Assembly: GCF_003609775.1 (NCBI RefSeq)
Contig: NZ_AP018049.1
Span: 1,488,001-1,552,000, forward strand
From: Prevotella melaninogenica
Lineage (GTDB): Bacteria; Bacteroidota; Bacteroidia; Bacteroidales; Bacteroidaceae
Reading direction: 5' to 3'
Length of the DNA stretch: 64,000 bases
Under the pieces are notes generated by a model that ran no database searches, was not told where the DNA came from, and saw only the letters and a list, made by a program, of their open reading frames with translations. Positions 9,401 through 17,453 of this stretch are shown one piece after another. Each line of letters starts with the position of its first letter. The stretch's first letter is position 1. Both the position numbers and the translations under genes were made by a program.

Positions 9401-9936
9401 AGGACAAGACGGATGATGTTTTGAAGGCGCATCGTATGATTTTCATCCCTTCAAAGCCATGTCGACAACTGAATATTTCAGAGAAAGTAAACACGGAGGA
9501 GGCGCGTATCATTACCGACCTGCTAAGACGTCTGTACCGACAACTCGGCAAAAACTTCGACCCACAGAAGTCTGTTGGTGTCATTGTGCCTTACCGCAAT
9601 CAGATTGCAATGATTAGAAAGGAGATTGAGAAACTTGGTATTCCAGAATTAGAAGAAATCAGTATTGACACCGTTGAACGCTATCAGGGCAGCCAGCGTG
9701 ACATCATCCTCTACTCCTTCACCATTCAAAGTCGCTATCAACTCGATTTCCTCACCGCCAACACATTCTACGAAGACGGTCAACCTATTGATCGTAAACT
9801 GAATGTTGCCATCACAAGAGCCCGCAAACAGTTGATTCTTACAGGTAATGAGCCGACATTAAGACAAAACCAAATCTTCGCAGAACTCATTGATTATATC
9901 AAAGAAAAGGGTGGATATTATACCATTGAAAGGTAA
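6487..9936 (+). CDS. Dna2-like PD-(D/E)XK nuclease and superfamily 1 helicase
   Basis: 1149 residues. The N-terminal part up to about residue 480 contains a Cas4/RecB-type PD-(D/E)XK nuclease core (GRVDLMTTDLKLLVEQKSGK, about 329-348, with D and E-x-K). The C-terminal half is an SF1 (UPF1/Dna2-like) helicase: Walker A LIGPPGTGKTS (about 691-701), motif Ia LLAYTNRAVDEI, Walker B LAIIDEASQ (about 837-845), motif III IGDHKQLPAVV, motif V ERYQGSQRDII, motif VI NVAITRARKQL. Domain order equals Dna2: nuclease, then helicase; a role in end processing or repair is inferred. Between Walker A and motif Ia an extra Ser/Thr/Gln-rich stretch (about residues 718-748) is encoded partly by an AACACCC minisatellite in frame. 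Confidence 0.85.
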   Translation: MAHELFSRIADILSAPSEAQALIMHETLVIACHEGLKNTRHGFGNLSSQVESLCRQHNIAPQDIVAIQKMRRHSNSYAPILPEDVAYDCRALAIFVSAVVQEAIPSFLVGKIPAHGRITENIQITNYRYIRCIVRKWDESTIQVAVTNQDSSEELLTVDYMNTPDYIDFSYLRPMLREGMQLNLLDCTVTRKKVVPRLIVVEPDYLIDISTIANCFETYGHHPLLFTVNRLTPRLSNKHIVLGNFAGSALDDIINHPAEYDIKETFRSNFREKALDYATCPDFDAASFKQDAERQVENIKEIVDEIFQTFDREKAILEPSFVCERLGIQGRVDLMTTDLKLLVEQKSGKNTFIERKYKNPHGSLHVEKHYVQVLLYYGILQYNFQLSPKNAHIQLLYSKYPLPDGLLEVEPLQKLIREAIRFRNQAVATEFWMAENGFDRMLPLLTPQTLNVEKQNDNFYNRYLLPQLTETLAPLHQLNDLERAYFTRMMTFVIKEQLVSKVGVQEGVGNSNADLWNMPLAEKKETGNIYTGLTIIEKERSSSFNGYDTITLSVPQQGEDFLPNFRRGDMIYLYSYKKNEAPDVRKSILFKGSLQEIHGDSITVHLNDGQQNPNLISGDYFAIEHAGSDIGGTSAIRSLYTFITSNEERRQLLLGQRTPRVDKSLTLSRSYHPDYDEIILKAKQAQDYFLLIGPPGTGKTSQALQFLVREQLAESIYSQPSSAYSAEDSEHNKLSETINTQHSTPNTQTSILLLAYTNRAVDEICNMLTENDIDYIRIGNEFSCDPKYSDHLLKEVLDDNATLNSIKSTLADAQIVVATTSTMNSNAALFNIKHFDLAIIDEASQILEPNIIGLLSTRHAERRAIERFVLIGDHKQLPAVVQQQDSLETEETNIFLKNIHLLSCSNSLFERLILTERAAGRTEFVGTLHKQGRMHPDIADFANRKFYVREQLECVPLAHQLEQTLAYNETSEDKTDDVLKAHRMIFIPSKPCRQLNISEKVNTEEARIITDLLRRLYRQLGKNFDPQKSVGVIVPYRNQIAMIRKEIEKLGIPELEEISIDTVERYQGSQRDIILYSFTIQSRYQLDFLTANTFYEDGQPIDRKLNVAITRARKQLILTGNEPTLRQNQIFAELIDYIKEKGGYYTIER
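8698..8731 (+). repeat. AACACCC minisatellite inside the helicase gene
   Basis: ATCAACACCCAACACTCAAC plus two further ACACCCA words, nearly identical with the dgt leader copy at 3565-3598. It is translated as an INTQHSTPNTQT-type linker, keeping the frame between helicase motifs I and Ia. Confidence 0.75.
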
Positions 9937-10067
9937 AATAGGAAAGAAGCTTTGATAGGAAGAGGATGCGAAAGGTAAGAAATGAAGACATAGAAGCATA
10001 GAAGATAAAAGGATTATACAGACATCGGGGGATAAAAAGTAACTTTCTCCACGTCGTACGATGTGTA

Positions 10068-10126
10068 AGCACCATTGGTGCTAAGCCTCCGCACCATTGG
10101 TGCTGGGCATGAACACCAGTGGTGTT
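10068..10126. repeat. GCACCAnTGGTGC palindrome group, locus 1
   Basis: Three palindromes in 59 bp: AGCACCATTGGTGCT (10068-10082), GCACCATTGGTGC (10091-10103) and AACACCAGTGGTGTT (10112-10126), starting about 21-23 bp apart. Four more loci of the family are at 17286, 22379, 26766 and 54924, all between genes. Confidence 0.75.
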
Positions 10127-10309
10127 AACGCCTAAACACCACTTCACAGACAATCAACATGACAGCAATCTATCGTTAGAAAGGACTTACACAACTGACT
10201 ATAACCATGAATATCTACGACAAATAGCCGTCTTTATAATGAAATACAGCAGTTCTACTATACCTTAAAAGTAATCAAGTCCCTGAATTTTGAATTATAA
10301 ACTGTGCCT

Positions 10310-10445
10310 TTAAAGTAATCAAAATTATGAATTATGAATTATGAATTATGAATTAAAACCAATCATAATTATGAATTCTGAATTATAAATTATGAATTAA
10401 AACCAATCATAATATATGAATTATGAATTATGAATTATGAATTAC
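10310..10445. repeat. AATTATGAATT tandem array
   Basis: Repeats of ATGAATT/ATTATGA, with a higher-order unit containing TTAAAACCAATCATAAT that occurs twice. It fills most of the spacer between the helicase and argS and stops about 35 bp before the argS -7 box. No ORF. Confidence 0.75.
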
Positions 10446-10479
10446 CCCCTCCTCCTGCTGTTATTCGGCTGATTTTCCG

Positions 10480-10487
10480 TAACTTTG
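10480..10487 (+). promoter_or_regulatory. -7 promoter box of argS
   Basis: TAACTTTG fits TAnnTTTG exactly. It includes the TTG at 10485 that could be mistaken for an argS start, so the box decides the start in favour of the ATG pair at 10509/10512 with a leader of about 20 nt. A clear -33 TTTG is not seen. Confidence 0.6.
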
Positions 10488-10511
10488 CAGGCAGATAAAA
10501 AGAAACAAATG

Positions 10512-12332
10512 ATGAAGATAGAAGAGCAAATTACCGTTGCTGCACTTGCAGCTGTCAAGGAATTGTATGGAACAGAAGTTCCTGAAAAGATGATTCAGCT
10601 GCAGAAGACACGCAGCGACTTTGAGGGTAACCTCACACTCGTCACCTTCCCATTGCTGAAGACTTCACACAAGAAGCCTGAAGATACGGCACAGGATTTA
10701 GGTGAATACCTAAAGAAGAACTGTAAGGCTGTAGCCGACTTCAACGTTGTAAAGGGCTTCCTTAACCTCGTTATTGCACAAGCAGCATGGACAGGTCTGT
10801 TGAATGATATCAACGCTGACGAGAAGTTTGGCGAGAAGCGTGTGACAGACGAGAGCCCATTGGTGATGATCGAATACTCTTCACCTAACACCAACAAGCC
10901 ACTTCACCTCGGTCACGTTCGTAACAACCTACTTGGTTGGTCATTGGCACAGATTATGGAGGCTAACGGCAACAAGGTAGTAAAGACAAATATCGTTAAT
11001 GACCGTGGTATCCACATCTGTAAGTCTATGTTGGCTTGGCAGAAGTGGGGCAATGGCATCACACCAGAGCAGGCAGGCAAGAAAGGCGACCACTTAGTTG
11101 GTGACTTCTATGTTCTCTTCGATAAGCACCTCAAAGAGGAGTGCAAGCAGTTGCAAGAGCAGTATGAGAAGGAGGGATTGACAGCCGAAGAGGCAAAAGA
11201 AAAGGCTGAGCACGAGGCTCCACTGATGAAGGAAACACGCGATATGCTCGTGAAGTGGGAAGCTAACGACCCTGAGGTTCGTGGTTTGTGGGAAATGATG
11301 AACAACTGGGTATATGCAGGTTTCGATGAGACTTACAAAGCATTGGGCGTTGGTTTCGATAAGATTTACTACGAGTCAAGCACTTATCTCGCTGGTAAGA
11401 AGAAGGTGGAAGAAGGTCTTGCAAAGGGTCTTTTTATCCGCAAGGAAGACAACTCTGTATGGGCTGACCTCACCAACGAGGGCTTAGATCAGAAGCTCTT
11501 GTTGCGTAAGGACGGCACATCGGTTTATATGACACAGGACATTGGTACTGCAGAGATGCGTTTCAATGACTACCCTATCGACAAGATGATTTATGTTGTT
11601 GGTAACGAGCAGAACTATCACTTCCAAGTTCTCTCTATCCTCTTGGACCGTTTAGGCTTCAAGTGGGGTAAAGACCTTGTACACTTCTCATACGGTATGG
11701 TTGAATTGCCAAACGGTAAGATGAAGAGTCGTGAGGGAACAGTTGTCGATGCAGACGACCTTGTTGCTTCAATGATTGAGAATGCTAAGAGTCTTAGCGA
11801 GGATAAGGTGAACAAGTTGGAAGGTATCACTGAAGAAGAGAAGAACGAGATTGCACGTATCGTGGGTATGGGTGCTTTGAAGTACTTCATCCTTAAGGTC
11901 GATGCACGCAAGAATATGCTCTTCAACCCAGAGGAGTCTATTGACTTCAATGGTAACACGGGACCATTCATTCAGTACACTTACGCACGAATCCGCAGTA
12001 TCCTCCGTAAGGCTGAAGCACAGAACATCACCTTGCCAGCATCACTCAACGACGATGCTCCACTGAACGACAAGGAGATTGCACTCATCCAGAAGCTCAA
12101 CGACTTCGGTGCTGCAGTTGCACAGGCTGGTATTGACTATAGCCCAAGTGGTATTGCAAACTACTGCTATGAGCTGACTAAGGAGTTCAACCAGTTCTAT
12201 CATGACTACAGCATCCTCAACGCTGACACCGAAGCAGAGAAGATTACCCGCCTTGTGATTGCCAAGAATGTGGCTAAGGTCATCAAGAATGGTATGGCAT
12301 TGCTCGGTATTGAAGTGCCTGAGAGGATGTAA
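10512..12332 (+). CDS. argS: Arginyl-tRNA synthetase
   Basis: 606 residues from MKIEEQITVAALAA. Class Ia synthetase that charges tRNA-Arg. The Arg-tRNA synthetase N-terminal (Add1) domain occupies about 1-100. The HIGH motif appears as PLHLGHVRNN within SSPNTNKPLH; the KMSKS-equivalent is GKMKSREGTVV, the usual Arg form. The C-terminal DALR anticodon-binding helices follow IQYTYARIRSI and end near LGIEVPERM. Upstream frame to the TTG at 10485 lies in the promoter. The stop is followed after 1 nt by a GAAA-loop hairpin element. Confidence 0.96.
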   Translation: MKIEEQITVAALAAVKELYGTEVPEKMIQLQKTRSDFEGNLTLVTFPLLKTSHKKPEDTAQDLGEYLKKNCKAVADFNVVKGFLNLVIAQAAWTGLLNDINADEKFGEKRVTDESPLVMIEYSSPNTNKPLHLGHVRNNLLGWSLAQIMEANGNKVVKTNIVNDRGIHICKSMLAWQKWGNGITPEQAGKKGDHLVGDFYVLFDKHLKEECKQLQEQYEKEGLTAEEAKEKAEHEAPLMKETRDMLVKWEANDPEVRGLWEMMNNWVYAGFDETYKALGVGFDKIYYESSTYLAGKKKVEEGLAKGLFIRKEDNSVWADLTNEGLDQKLLLRKDGTSVYMTQDIGTAEMRFNDYPIDKMIYVVGNEQNYHFQVLSILLDRLGFKWGKDLVHFSYGMVELPNGKMKSREGTVVDADDLVASMIENAKSLSEDKVNKLEGITEEEKNEIARIVGMGALKYFILKVDARKNMLFNPEESIDFNGNTGPFIQYTYARIRSILRKAEAQNITLPASLNDDAPLNDKEIALIQKLNDFGAAVAQAGIDYSPSGIANYCYELTKEFNQFYHDYSILNADTEAEKITRLVIAKNVAKVIKNGMALLGIEVPERM

Positions 12333-12333
12333 A

Positions 12334-12369
12334 GCCCCACCCCGACCCTCCCCGAAAGGGGAGGGAGGC
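12334..12369 (+). repeat. GC-rich GAAA-loop hairpin element, copy 2
   Basis: Begins 1 nt past the argS stop; CCCTCCCC-GAAA-GGGGAGGG stem-loop preceded by GCCCCACCCCGA and ended by AGGC. Identical over 36 bp with the copy after the RNase H gene (13364-13399). Confidence 0.8.
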
Positions 12370-12462
12370 AAATAGGATAAGAAAGGTCATAGTAGCCCTT
12401 TTTGAAGAAAGGGGAGGGAAACTAATTGGACAAGGGGTATAAAAGTAAGACTTGATTAGACT

Positions 12463-13362
12463 ATGTATATCTACGAAACGGCTGATGAGATAGAGTATGA
12501 ACTGCTAAAAGCGAATGCTATCAAGAACAGACAGTACGCTACACAAGCAGAAAATCTACTTTGGTTATACCTAAAAGGAAAACAAAGTGGATATAAGTTT
12601 CGTAGACAACATATCATCAAACAATACATTGCCGACTTCATCAACCTTAAGTATAAACTTATTGTTGAAATTGATGGTAAGTATCATTTTAATGATGATC
12701 AGATTATAAAGGATGAGGAACGGACTCGTAACCTTGAGCAATGGGGTTATACAGTCATCCGATTCACTAATGAAGAAATCTTCAACCATCGGGAAGAAGT
12801 TATCAAGAAGATTAAAGAAACCATAATGGCAATAGACTCACATAACACGAATCAAGCTGGTGGTGCTCAGCCAAACACACAGACGAGTTCTCAAACAAAC
12901 TCTCAGTCAGCTATCCAACCACAGCAAACTGGGGCTTCCCCCCTTTCGGGGGGACTGAGGGGGGCTGGTGCTTGGGCTGTTGACGCTGCTTGTTCTGGCA
13001 ACCCGGGACCGATGGAGTATCAATGTGTTGACCTACAAACTGGTGCAAGAGTCTTCCATTTTGGTCCAGTTATGGGAACGAACAACATTGGTGAGTTCCT
13101 CGCTATTGTTCATGCTTTGGCACTGATGGAGAAGCAAGGTATCAAGGATAAGGTTATTTATAGCGACTCTTACAATGCTATCTTATGGGTAAATAAAAAA
13201 CGTTGTAAGACTACTTTTGTCCGCAATGCAGAAACTGAAGAACTCCATCAAATCATTGCTCGTGCAGAACAGTGGCTGCAGACGCATAAGGTTACAACAC
13301 CTATTATAAAGTGGGAAACAAAGCAGTGGGGTGAGATCCCTGCCGACTTCGGAAGGAAGTAA
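12463..13362 (+). CDS. DUF559 endonuclease-like domain fused to RNase HI
   Basis: 299 residues. Residues 10-120 are a DUF559/Vsr-like restriction-fold domain (QAENLLWLYLKGK, GYKFRRQHIIKQYIADF, LIVEIDGKYH, ending VIRFTNEEI). Residues about 121-168 are a Gln/Thr/Ser-rich linker, part of which (about 157-168, ASPLSGGLRGAG) is encoded by an inverted copy of the dispersed GC-rich hairpin. Residues 170-299 are RNase HI with the DEDD set: VDAACSGNPGP (D), NNIGEFLAIVHAL (E), IYSDSYNAILW (D) and the last D in PADFGRK. So the RNase H part should be active on RNA-DNA hybrids. The DUF559 part may be a separate gene joined by loss of a stop within the repeat; the fusion function is unknown. Confidence 0.85.
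   Translation: MYIYETADEIEYELLKANAIKNRQYATQAENLLWLYLKGKQSGYKFRRQHIIKQYIADFINLKYKLIVEIDGKYHFNDDQIIKDEERTRNLEQWGYTVIRFTNEEIFNHREEVIKKIKETIMAIDSHNTNQAGGAQPNTQTSSQTNSQSAIQPQQTGASPLSGGLRGAGAWAVDAACSGNPGPMEYQCVDLQTGARVFHFGPVMGTNNIGEFLAIVHALALMEKQGIKDKVIYSDSYNAILWVNKKRCKTTFVRNAETEELHQIIARAEQWLQTHKVTTPIIKWETKQWGEIPADFGRK
12931..12966 (-). repeat. GC-rich GAAA-loop hairpin element inside a coding sequence
   Basis: On the minus strand: AGCCCCCCTCAGT, then CCCCCC-GAAA-GGGGGG and AAGCCCC. It is the same element as the copies after stop codons but inverted relative to the gene, and it is read through in frame as the linker between the DUF559 and RNase H domains. Confidence 0.7.
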
Positions 13363-13363
13363 A

Positions 13364-13399
13364 GCCCCACCCCGACCCTCCCCGAAAGGGGAGGGAGGC
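13364..13399 (+). repeat. GC-rich GAAA-loop hairpin element, copy 4
   Basis: Starts 1 nt after the RNase H stop and is identical to the copy behind argS. Confidence 0.8.
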
Positions 13400-13458
13400 A
13401 AAATTGCCTATGGTTTGGTATGGAAAAATGATTTGAAATAACAACAGAAAATAAAAAA

Positions 13459-13490
13459 GCTCCAGCAAGTTTTCACTTACTGGAGCTTTT
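13459..13490. terminator. Bidirectional rho-independent terminator
   Basis: GCTCCAGCAAGT (13459-13470) and ACTTACTGGAGC (13475-13486) form a 12-bp stem with one mismatch, flanked by an A-run on the left and TTTTTATT on the right. It serves the RNase H gene (plus) and possibly fabI (minus). Confidence 0.8.
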
Positions 13491-13606
13491 TATTATTTCT
13501 CTTAAAAGCTTCCTCAACAACCTTATAAAGCGGAATCACATTAGATAGTAGTAGAGAATTACCTCTATAAAGACAATCCCCTTTATCCTACCCATCCTCT
13601 ATTTAC

Positions 13607-13638
13607 ACTCCCCTCCTTTCGGAGGGGTTGGGGGAGGC
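13607..13638 (-). repeat. GC-rich GAAA-loop hairpin element, copy 5
   Basis: On the minus strand it reads GCCTCCCCCAACCCCTCC-GAAA, then GGAGGGGAGT; it lies 17 bp after the fabI stop and has the same orientation relative to its gene as the other copies. Confidence 0.75.
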
Positions 13639-13655
13639 TTCTGTTAGGAGGCTTT

Positions 13656-14513
13656 TTATCCGTAGATAATATTACCATTCTCGTCCTTATACTCATCGAG
13701 ACCCTTCTCGTATGTAGCCATAGCGCGAAGACTCATACCTACATTTGAGAAACCACCATCGTGGTAAAGGTTCTGCATTGTCACCTTACGGGTGAGGTCA
13801 GAGAACATTACGATACAATAGTCAGCACACTCATCAGCACTTGCGTTACCCAATGGAGACATACGATCAGCGAAGTCGAAGAGCTTATCCATACCCTTCA
13901 CACCTGAACCAGCAGTTGTCATTGTAGGTGACTGAGAAATAGTATTGATACGTACGTGCTTCTCACGACCATAAATATAACCGAAGCTACGACCGATACT
14001 CTCCAACAATGCCTTAGCATCAGCCATATCATTGTAACCGTAGAAGGTACGCTGAGCAGCTACGTAAGAGAGTGCAAGGATAGAACCATATTCGTTGATA
14101 GCATCAAGTTTCTTAGCACTCTGAATCATCTTATGGAATGAAACAGCTGAGATATCAAGTGTTGTATCAAGCATCTTGTAGTCCAAATCATCGTATGTGC
14201 GGTGCTTACGCACGTTTGGAGACATACCGATAGAGTGCAGAACGAAGTCGATCTTACCACCCAAAACCTCCATTGAGCGCTTGAATACATTCTCCAAGTC
14301 CTCAACGTTTGTTGCGTCAGCAGGAATAACCTCGCAGTTTAACTTCTCAGACAGTGCATTTACTGTACCCATTCTTACTGCGATTGGAGTATTTGACAAA
14401 GTGATCATTGCACCTTCCTCAACTGCTCTTTCAGCAACTTTCCATGCGATTGACATCTCGTTGAGGGCTCCAAAAATAATACCTCTTTTACCTTTTAATA
14501 AGTTGTAACTCAT
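13656..14513 (-). CDS. fabI: Enoyl-[acyl-carrier-protein] reductase (NADH)
   Basis: 285 residues. Last step of the fatty-acid elongation cycle: reduces enoyl-ACP with NAD(P)H. It is an atypical SDR: dinucleotide-binding GKRGIIFGALNEMSIAW with the FabI-type spacing, DATNVEDLE, the LHSIGMSPN loop, and the active-site Tyr/Lys in TFYGYNDMADAKALLE (Y-x6-K). SYVAAQRTFYGY is typical for the Bacteroidetes branch. Upstream on the minus strand TACCTTTA (near 14548) is close to the -7 consensus. It stands alone, convergent with the RNase H gene. Confidence 0.95.
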   Translation of the reverse strand: MSYNLLKGKRGIIFGALNEMSIAWKVAERAVEEGAMITLSNTPIAVRMGTVNALSEKLNCEVIPADATNVEDLENVFKRSMEVLGGKIDFVLHSIGMSPNVRKHRTYDDLDYKMLDTTLDISAVSFHKMIQSAKKLDAINEYGSILALSYVAAQRTFYGYNDMADAKALLESIGRSFGYIYGREKHVRINTISQSPTMTTAGSGVKGMDKLFDFADRMSPLGNASADECADYCIVMFSDLTRKVTMQNLYHDGGFSNVGMSLRAMATYEKGLDEYKDENGNIIYG

Positions 14514-15038
14514 AATCTTCGTTATTCAAATTTGGTGTAAAGGTAAACAAAAAAGGTTGATTTTCCAAGAAAATACACATAAATTACATCTAAATGCTAT
14601 CCACAAGTGACAATTTGCACCTTTTCACATTCCCTCGTAAGCATAATTAACCCAATCACTTCACCCCTACCCCAAACTATCATAAGCCTATTTTCAACTC
14701 CATGAAACTATCTTTTAAAAAATAAAAGAAGCCTCTTCTGAAAGAAATTAAAGACCTTTAATCGTAGAAAGAACTATCGATAATCAAAAGACAATTCGCT
14801 TTTTTCATCATCAGAATTATCCTTTCGCGAATTATTTTCATGAAAATAAATATTTTTCTTCATGAACATAAATATTTCTTTTCATGAAAATAAATTCTTC
14901 TTTTCGTGAAAATAATTCCAAAAGGATAATTATCTGTAGTTGCACTGCAATGCTTTCTTATTAATTCAAGGCGTAAAATCTATTTTATTTTATGCCCATA
15001 AGCCTATGCAGCGATGTAACCTTTCATCTCTGTTTGTC
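14514..15038. other. Spacer between fabI and the DUF2238 gene
   Basis: Contains the fabI leader and, from 14815 to 14931, the second TTCATGAA inverted-repeat cluster. From 14580 to 14810 and 14935 to 15038 I see no gene or clear signal. Confidence 0.6.
14815..14931. repeat. TTCATGAA palindrome cluster, locus B
   Basis: Outer arms AATTATCCTTT (14815-14825) and AAAGGATAATT (14921-14931), inner arms GAATTATTTTCATGAA (14829-14844) and TTCGTGAAAATAATTC (14903-14918, one mismatch), with AAATATTT/TTCATGAA words between. Same design as 6242-6335. Confidence 0.75.
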
Positions 15039-15659
15039 CTATTTACCCCTTCTTACAAGGCTACGAACCGCATATATAAAGAACATTCCAGTAGAGCCAA
15101 CCAGTGCCAAAGCCATATCCTTCTGTGCATCCCACATATCACCTTGCTGACCATTATAATAGTCAGCCTCCTCTGCTGTCATGACAATCGTCAGTAACCA
15201 TTCAAATAGCTCGTAAATCAAACTACCCGTTTGAATCATCATCCATGCCACTACAACAGCAACAAACGACTGTTGTTTTACCCATTTCCTACAAAGATAG
15301 ACGAAGTAAGGGAACATCAATGCCCCAAAAGAGAAGTGTACTAACCGATCATAATGATTACGTGGGTCTTGGAAGAAATCTTTATCAACCAAACCTAACG
15401 ATACTGCCCACTCCTTATAAGGCACGTAAGAATAAATATAACGTGCGCCAATAACATGAAGCAACGTAAAACCAACAATACCAATAAACGCTGACATCGG
15501 TAGTTTCTTTCTAAACACATCTATTATCAGTGGTATCAATAATAGTACTGTACCAATATGCTGCAGCGTCTGCTCATTCGGGTAGATTGGATGAATACAA
15601 GTTATAACCGTCACAATCACTACCAACAAAACAAGCGTCAGTTTCGTTTTATCAATCAT
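15039..15659 (-). CDS. DUF2238 (YjdF-like) integral membrane protein
   Basis: 206 residues with about six hydrophobic segments, e.g. LTLVLLVVIVTVITCI at the N-terminus and FIGIVGFTLLHVIGARYIYS. The conserved DUF2238 features are present: the polar NHYDRLVHFSFGALMFPY helix, IYELFEWL, and the DMWDAQKDMALALVGS stretch near the end with acidic residues in the membrane. Biochemical function is unknown. It is monocistronic as far as visible. Confidence 0.85.
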   Translation of the reverse strand: MIDKTKLTLVLLVVIVTVITCIHPIYPNEQTLQHIGTVLLLIPLIIDVFRKKLPMSAFIGIVGFTLLHVIGARYIYSYVPYKEWAVSLGLVDKDFFQDPRNHYDRLVHFSFGALMFPYFVYLCRKWVKQQSFVAVVVAWMMIQTGSLIYELFEWLLTIVMTAEEADYYNGQQGDMWDAQKDMALALVGSTGMFFIYAVRSLVRRGK

Positions 15660-15858
15660 TTTACAATTCTATTCTATACAATATCTGAAGGACAAAGATA
15701 ATTCTTTTTTTTATAGATTTGGTAATATCCAATTATTATTTACCAAAAGACGATACTCGATTTTGATATCTGAATAAAAAAGTGGATTACAAAATGATAA
15801 TAAAATATTATCAAATCTGTAATCCACATAAAACCTATATTTAACCTAAAAGAAGAAT

Positions 15859-17016
15859 CTATTTCATTAGGAACGTGAAATGCTTCTTATCCTTATCAGT
15901 AAGTCCCACATAATCCACCTCCATCTTGCCGTTTGCAATACGACATAACAAATAGGTGTTATTACTATTAGCCAAGTTAGGGAAGTTTATTATCTCATTT
16001 GGTTTCTGATAGCCAAAGGCATGAAGATGACCGGAAAGCATAACAGACACATTCATCTTATTAAGTTCTGGTGTCAATGTTTCCTGCATGTGATATGGAC
16101 CATGCCAGTTCTCAAGTGTTGGTGGCATGTGCGAAAACACAACCAATGGGTATTTACCCACTTTCTTCTCCTCTCGAAGTTGACGCAACCAACGAGCCTG
16201 CTCAACACGATATTGATCATAATCCACAATGCCACTATATTCTATATCCTCATCAGGCTTATCCTCTCCAGAGTCTATGAACAAGAAATCAACACCTGCT
16301 ACATGTTGTAGACGATAGTATTTACCTGAATTAGTCGGGAAATAACGATAGAGATAATCAGCAAACTGACCACGGAGTTCATGATTTCCACGATTGAAGA
16401 ATAAAGGAGTATGAGTAGCAAACATGCTCACACAAGTATCCAAATAAGCCTCCATCATGTGTTGCTGACTTCTCAAACGATTTGACATATCGCCATTAAG
16501 CAGCACAAAATCAAGTTTTTTGAAGTCGATATTCTTACATAAATCCTTCATAAACTTGGCACGTTCATGAATATCATTTAGTACTAAGAATGTTATTTCA
16601 CGTGATTGTGTAGGGAAGGTTGTAAACTCATGAGGTTTTCCACGCCATACATCAGTACAAGCTGTCTTACCAAATGTCACCCAATCATCATAACGCCACT
16701 CAGCAACTTCCTGTGTGAAAACGCGGTAACGATATTTTGTATTAGGCTTCAAACCTTCAATATGAACGCGGTGAACACTATCGGTGAGCACCTTACGCCC
16801 CTCAAGAATATCATAATAACGAGGACGAGCCTTACCATAGAAATGGTCAGGGCCATCTGGTGCTATCTCAACCCACGACTTTCCAGGCTTGTCTGTCACC
16901 CAAACAATTGTAACACTTGTACTATCCATGTCGCAAATCCAAGGGCCATGAGTTACCTCAATGCCCTTGGCACTAAATGAAAGCAGCAACAATAAACCTA
17001 ACAATACATGTTTCAT
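15859..17016 (-). CDS. Secreted calcineurin-like metallophosphoesterase with FN3-like N-terminal domain
   Basis: 385 residues. A signal peptide (MKHVLLGLLLLLSFSAKG) leads to a purple-acid-phosphatase-type FN3 domain (about 22-120, THGPWICDMDSTSVTIVWVT, HIEGLKPNTKYRYRVF). The catalytic domain has the metallophosphoesterase motif series LVLNDIHE, LNGDMSNR, FNRGNHELRG, VVFSHMPP and LSGHLHAFGY, giving the two-metal centre. It should act on phosphoesters in the periplasm or at the surface; the substrate is unknown. No partner gene is adjacent; the PUL ends downstream of a palindrome-containing spacer. Confidence 0.88.
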   Translation of the reverse strand: MKHVLLGLLLLLSFSAKGIEVTHGPWICDMDSTSVTIVWVTDKPGKSWVEIAPDGPDHFYGKARPRYYDILEGRKVLTDSVHRVHIEGLKPNTKYRYRVFTQEVAEWRYDDWVTFGKTACTDVWRGKPHEFTTFPTQSREITFLVLNDIHERAKFMKDLCKNIDFKKLDFVLLNGDMSNRLRSQQHMMEAYLDTCVSMFATHTPLFFNRGNHELRGQFADYLYRYFPTNSGKYYRLQHVAGVDFLFIDSGEDKPDEDIEYSGIVDYDQYRVEQARWLRQLREEKKVGKYPLVVFSHMPPTLENWHGPYHMQETLTPELNKMNVSVMLSGHLHAFGYQKPNEIINFPNLANSNNTYLLCRIANGKMEVDYVGLTDKDKKHFTFLMK

Positions 17017-17453
17017 CTACTTTTACTTAAAATCATTAATCGTTTTTCCTAAAAAAGAATCTATAAATAATACGCAAGACAGCATACAAAGTACTATGTT
17101 TTATACAACTTTTTTGATATAAAAAGGTCACTGCACAATCAGCCACAACTATTATACTGGCTTTTCTTCACAAACAAATAGAACTTTATATACCATCTTT
17201 TCGTATTAAAGCTGCCCAATATAAGTCCGTCCTAACGCAAAGTTTAATCTCCTTTGGAGACATCCTGCATTATGCTTAACCCTACGCACCATTGGTGTTA
17301 ACCACAAACACCAATGGTGCTGGGCAACAACACAACTATAGAAGATGATATGTGAGTATCTTGAATGTCATTATAACCCATCATACTATAAGCCACCAAA
17401 GATGAACCTATACATAAGAACCTTACCGAACAAATCCTTTACGCTTCTTTTAT
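17017..17453. other. Spacer between GH3 gene and phosphoesterase
   Basis: No gene. It holds the leader of the phosphoesterase (minus) and, at 17286-17321, two GCACCAnTGGTGC-type palindromes. A perfect terminator for the PUL is not obvious here. Confidence 0.5.
17286..17321. repeat. GCACCAnTGGTGC palindrome pair, locus 2
   Basis: GCACCATTGGTGTT and AACACCAATGGTGCT, 22 bp apart, downstream of the GH3 gene. Confidence 0.75.

Noticed and set aside
10485-10511. TTG start for argS at 10485
   Set aside because: This TTG is the end of the -7 box TAACTTTG; family homology begins at the ATG at 10512.
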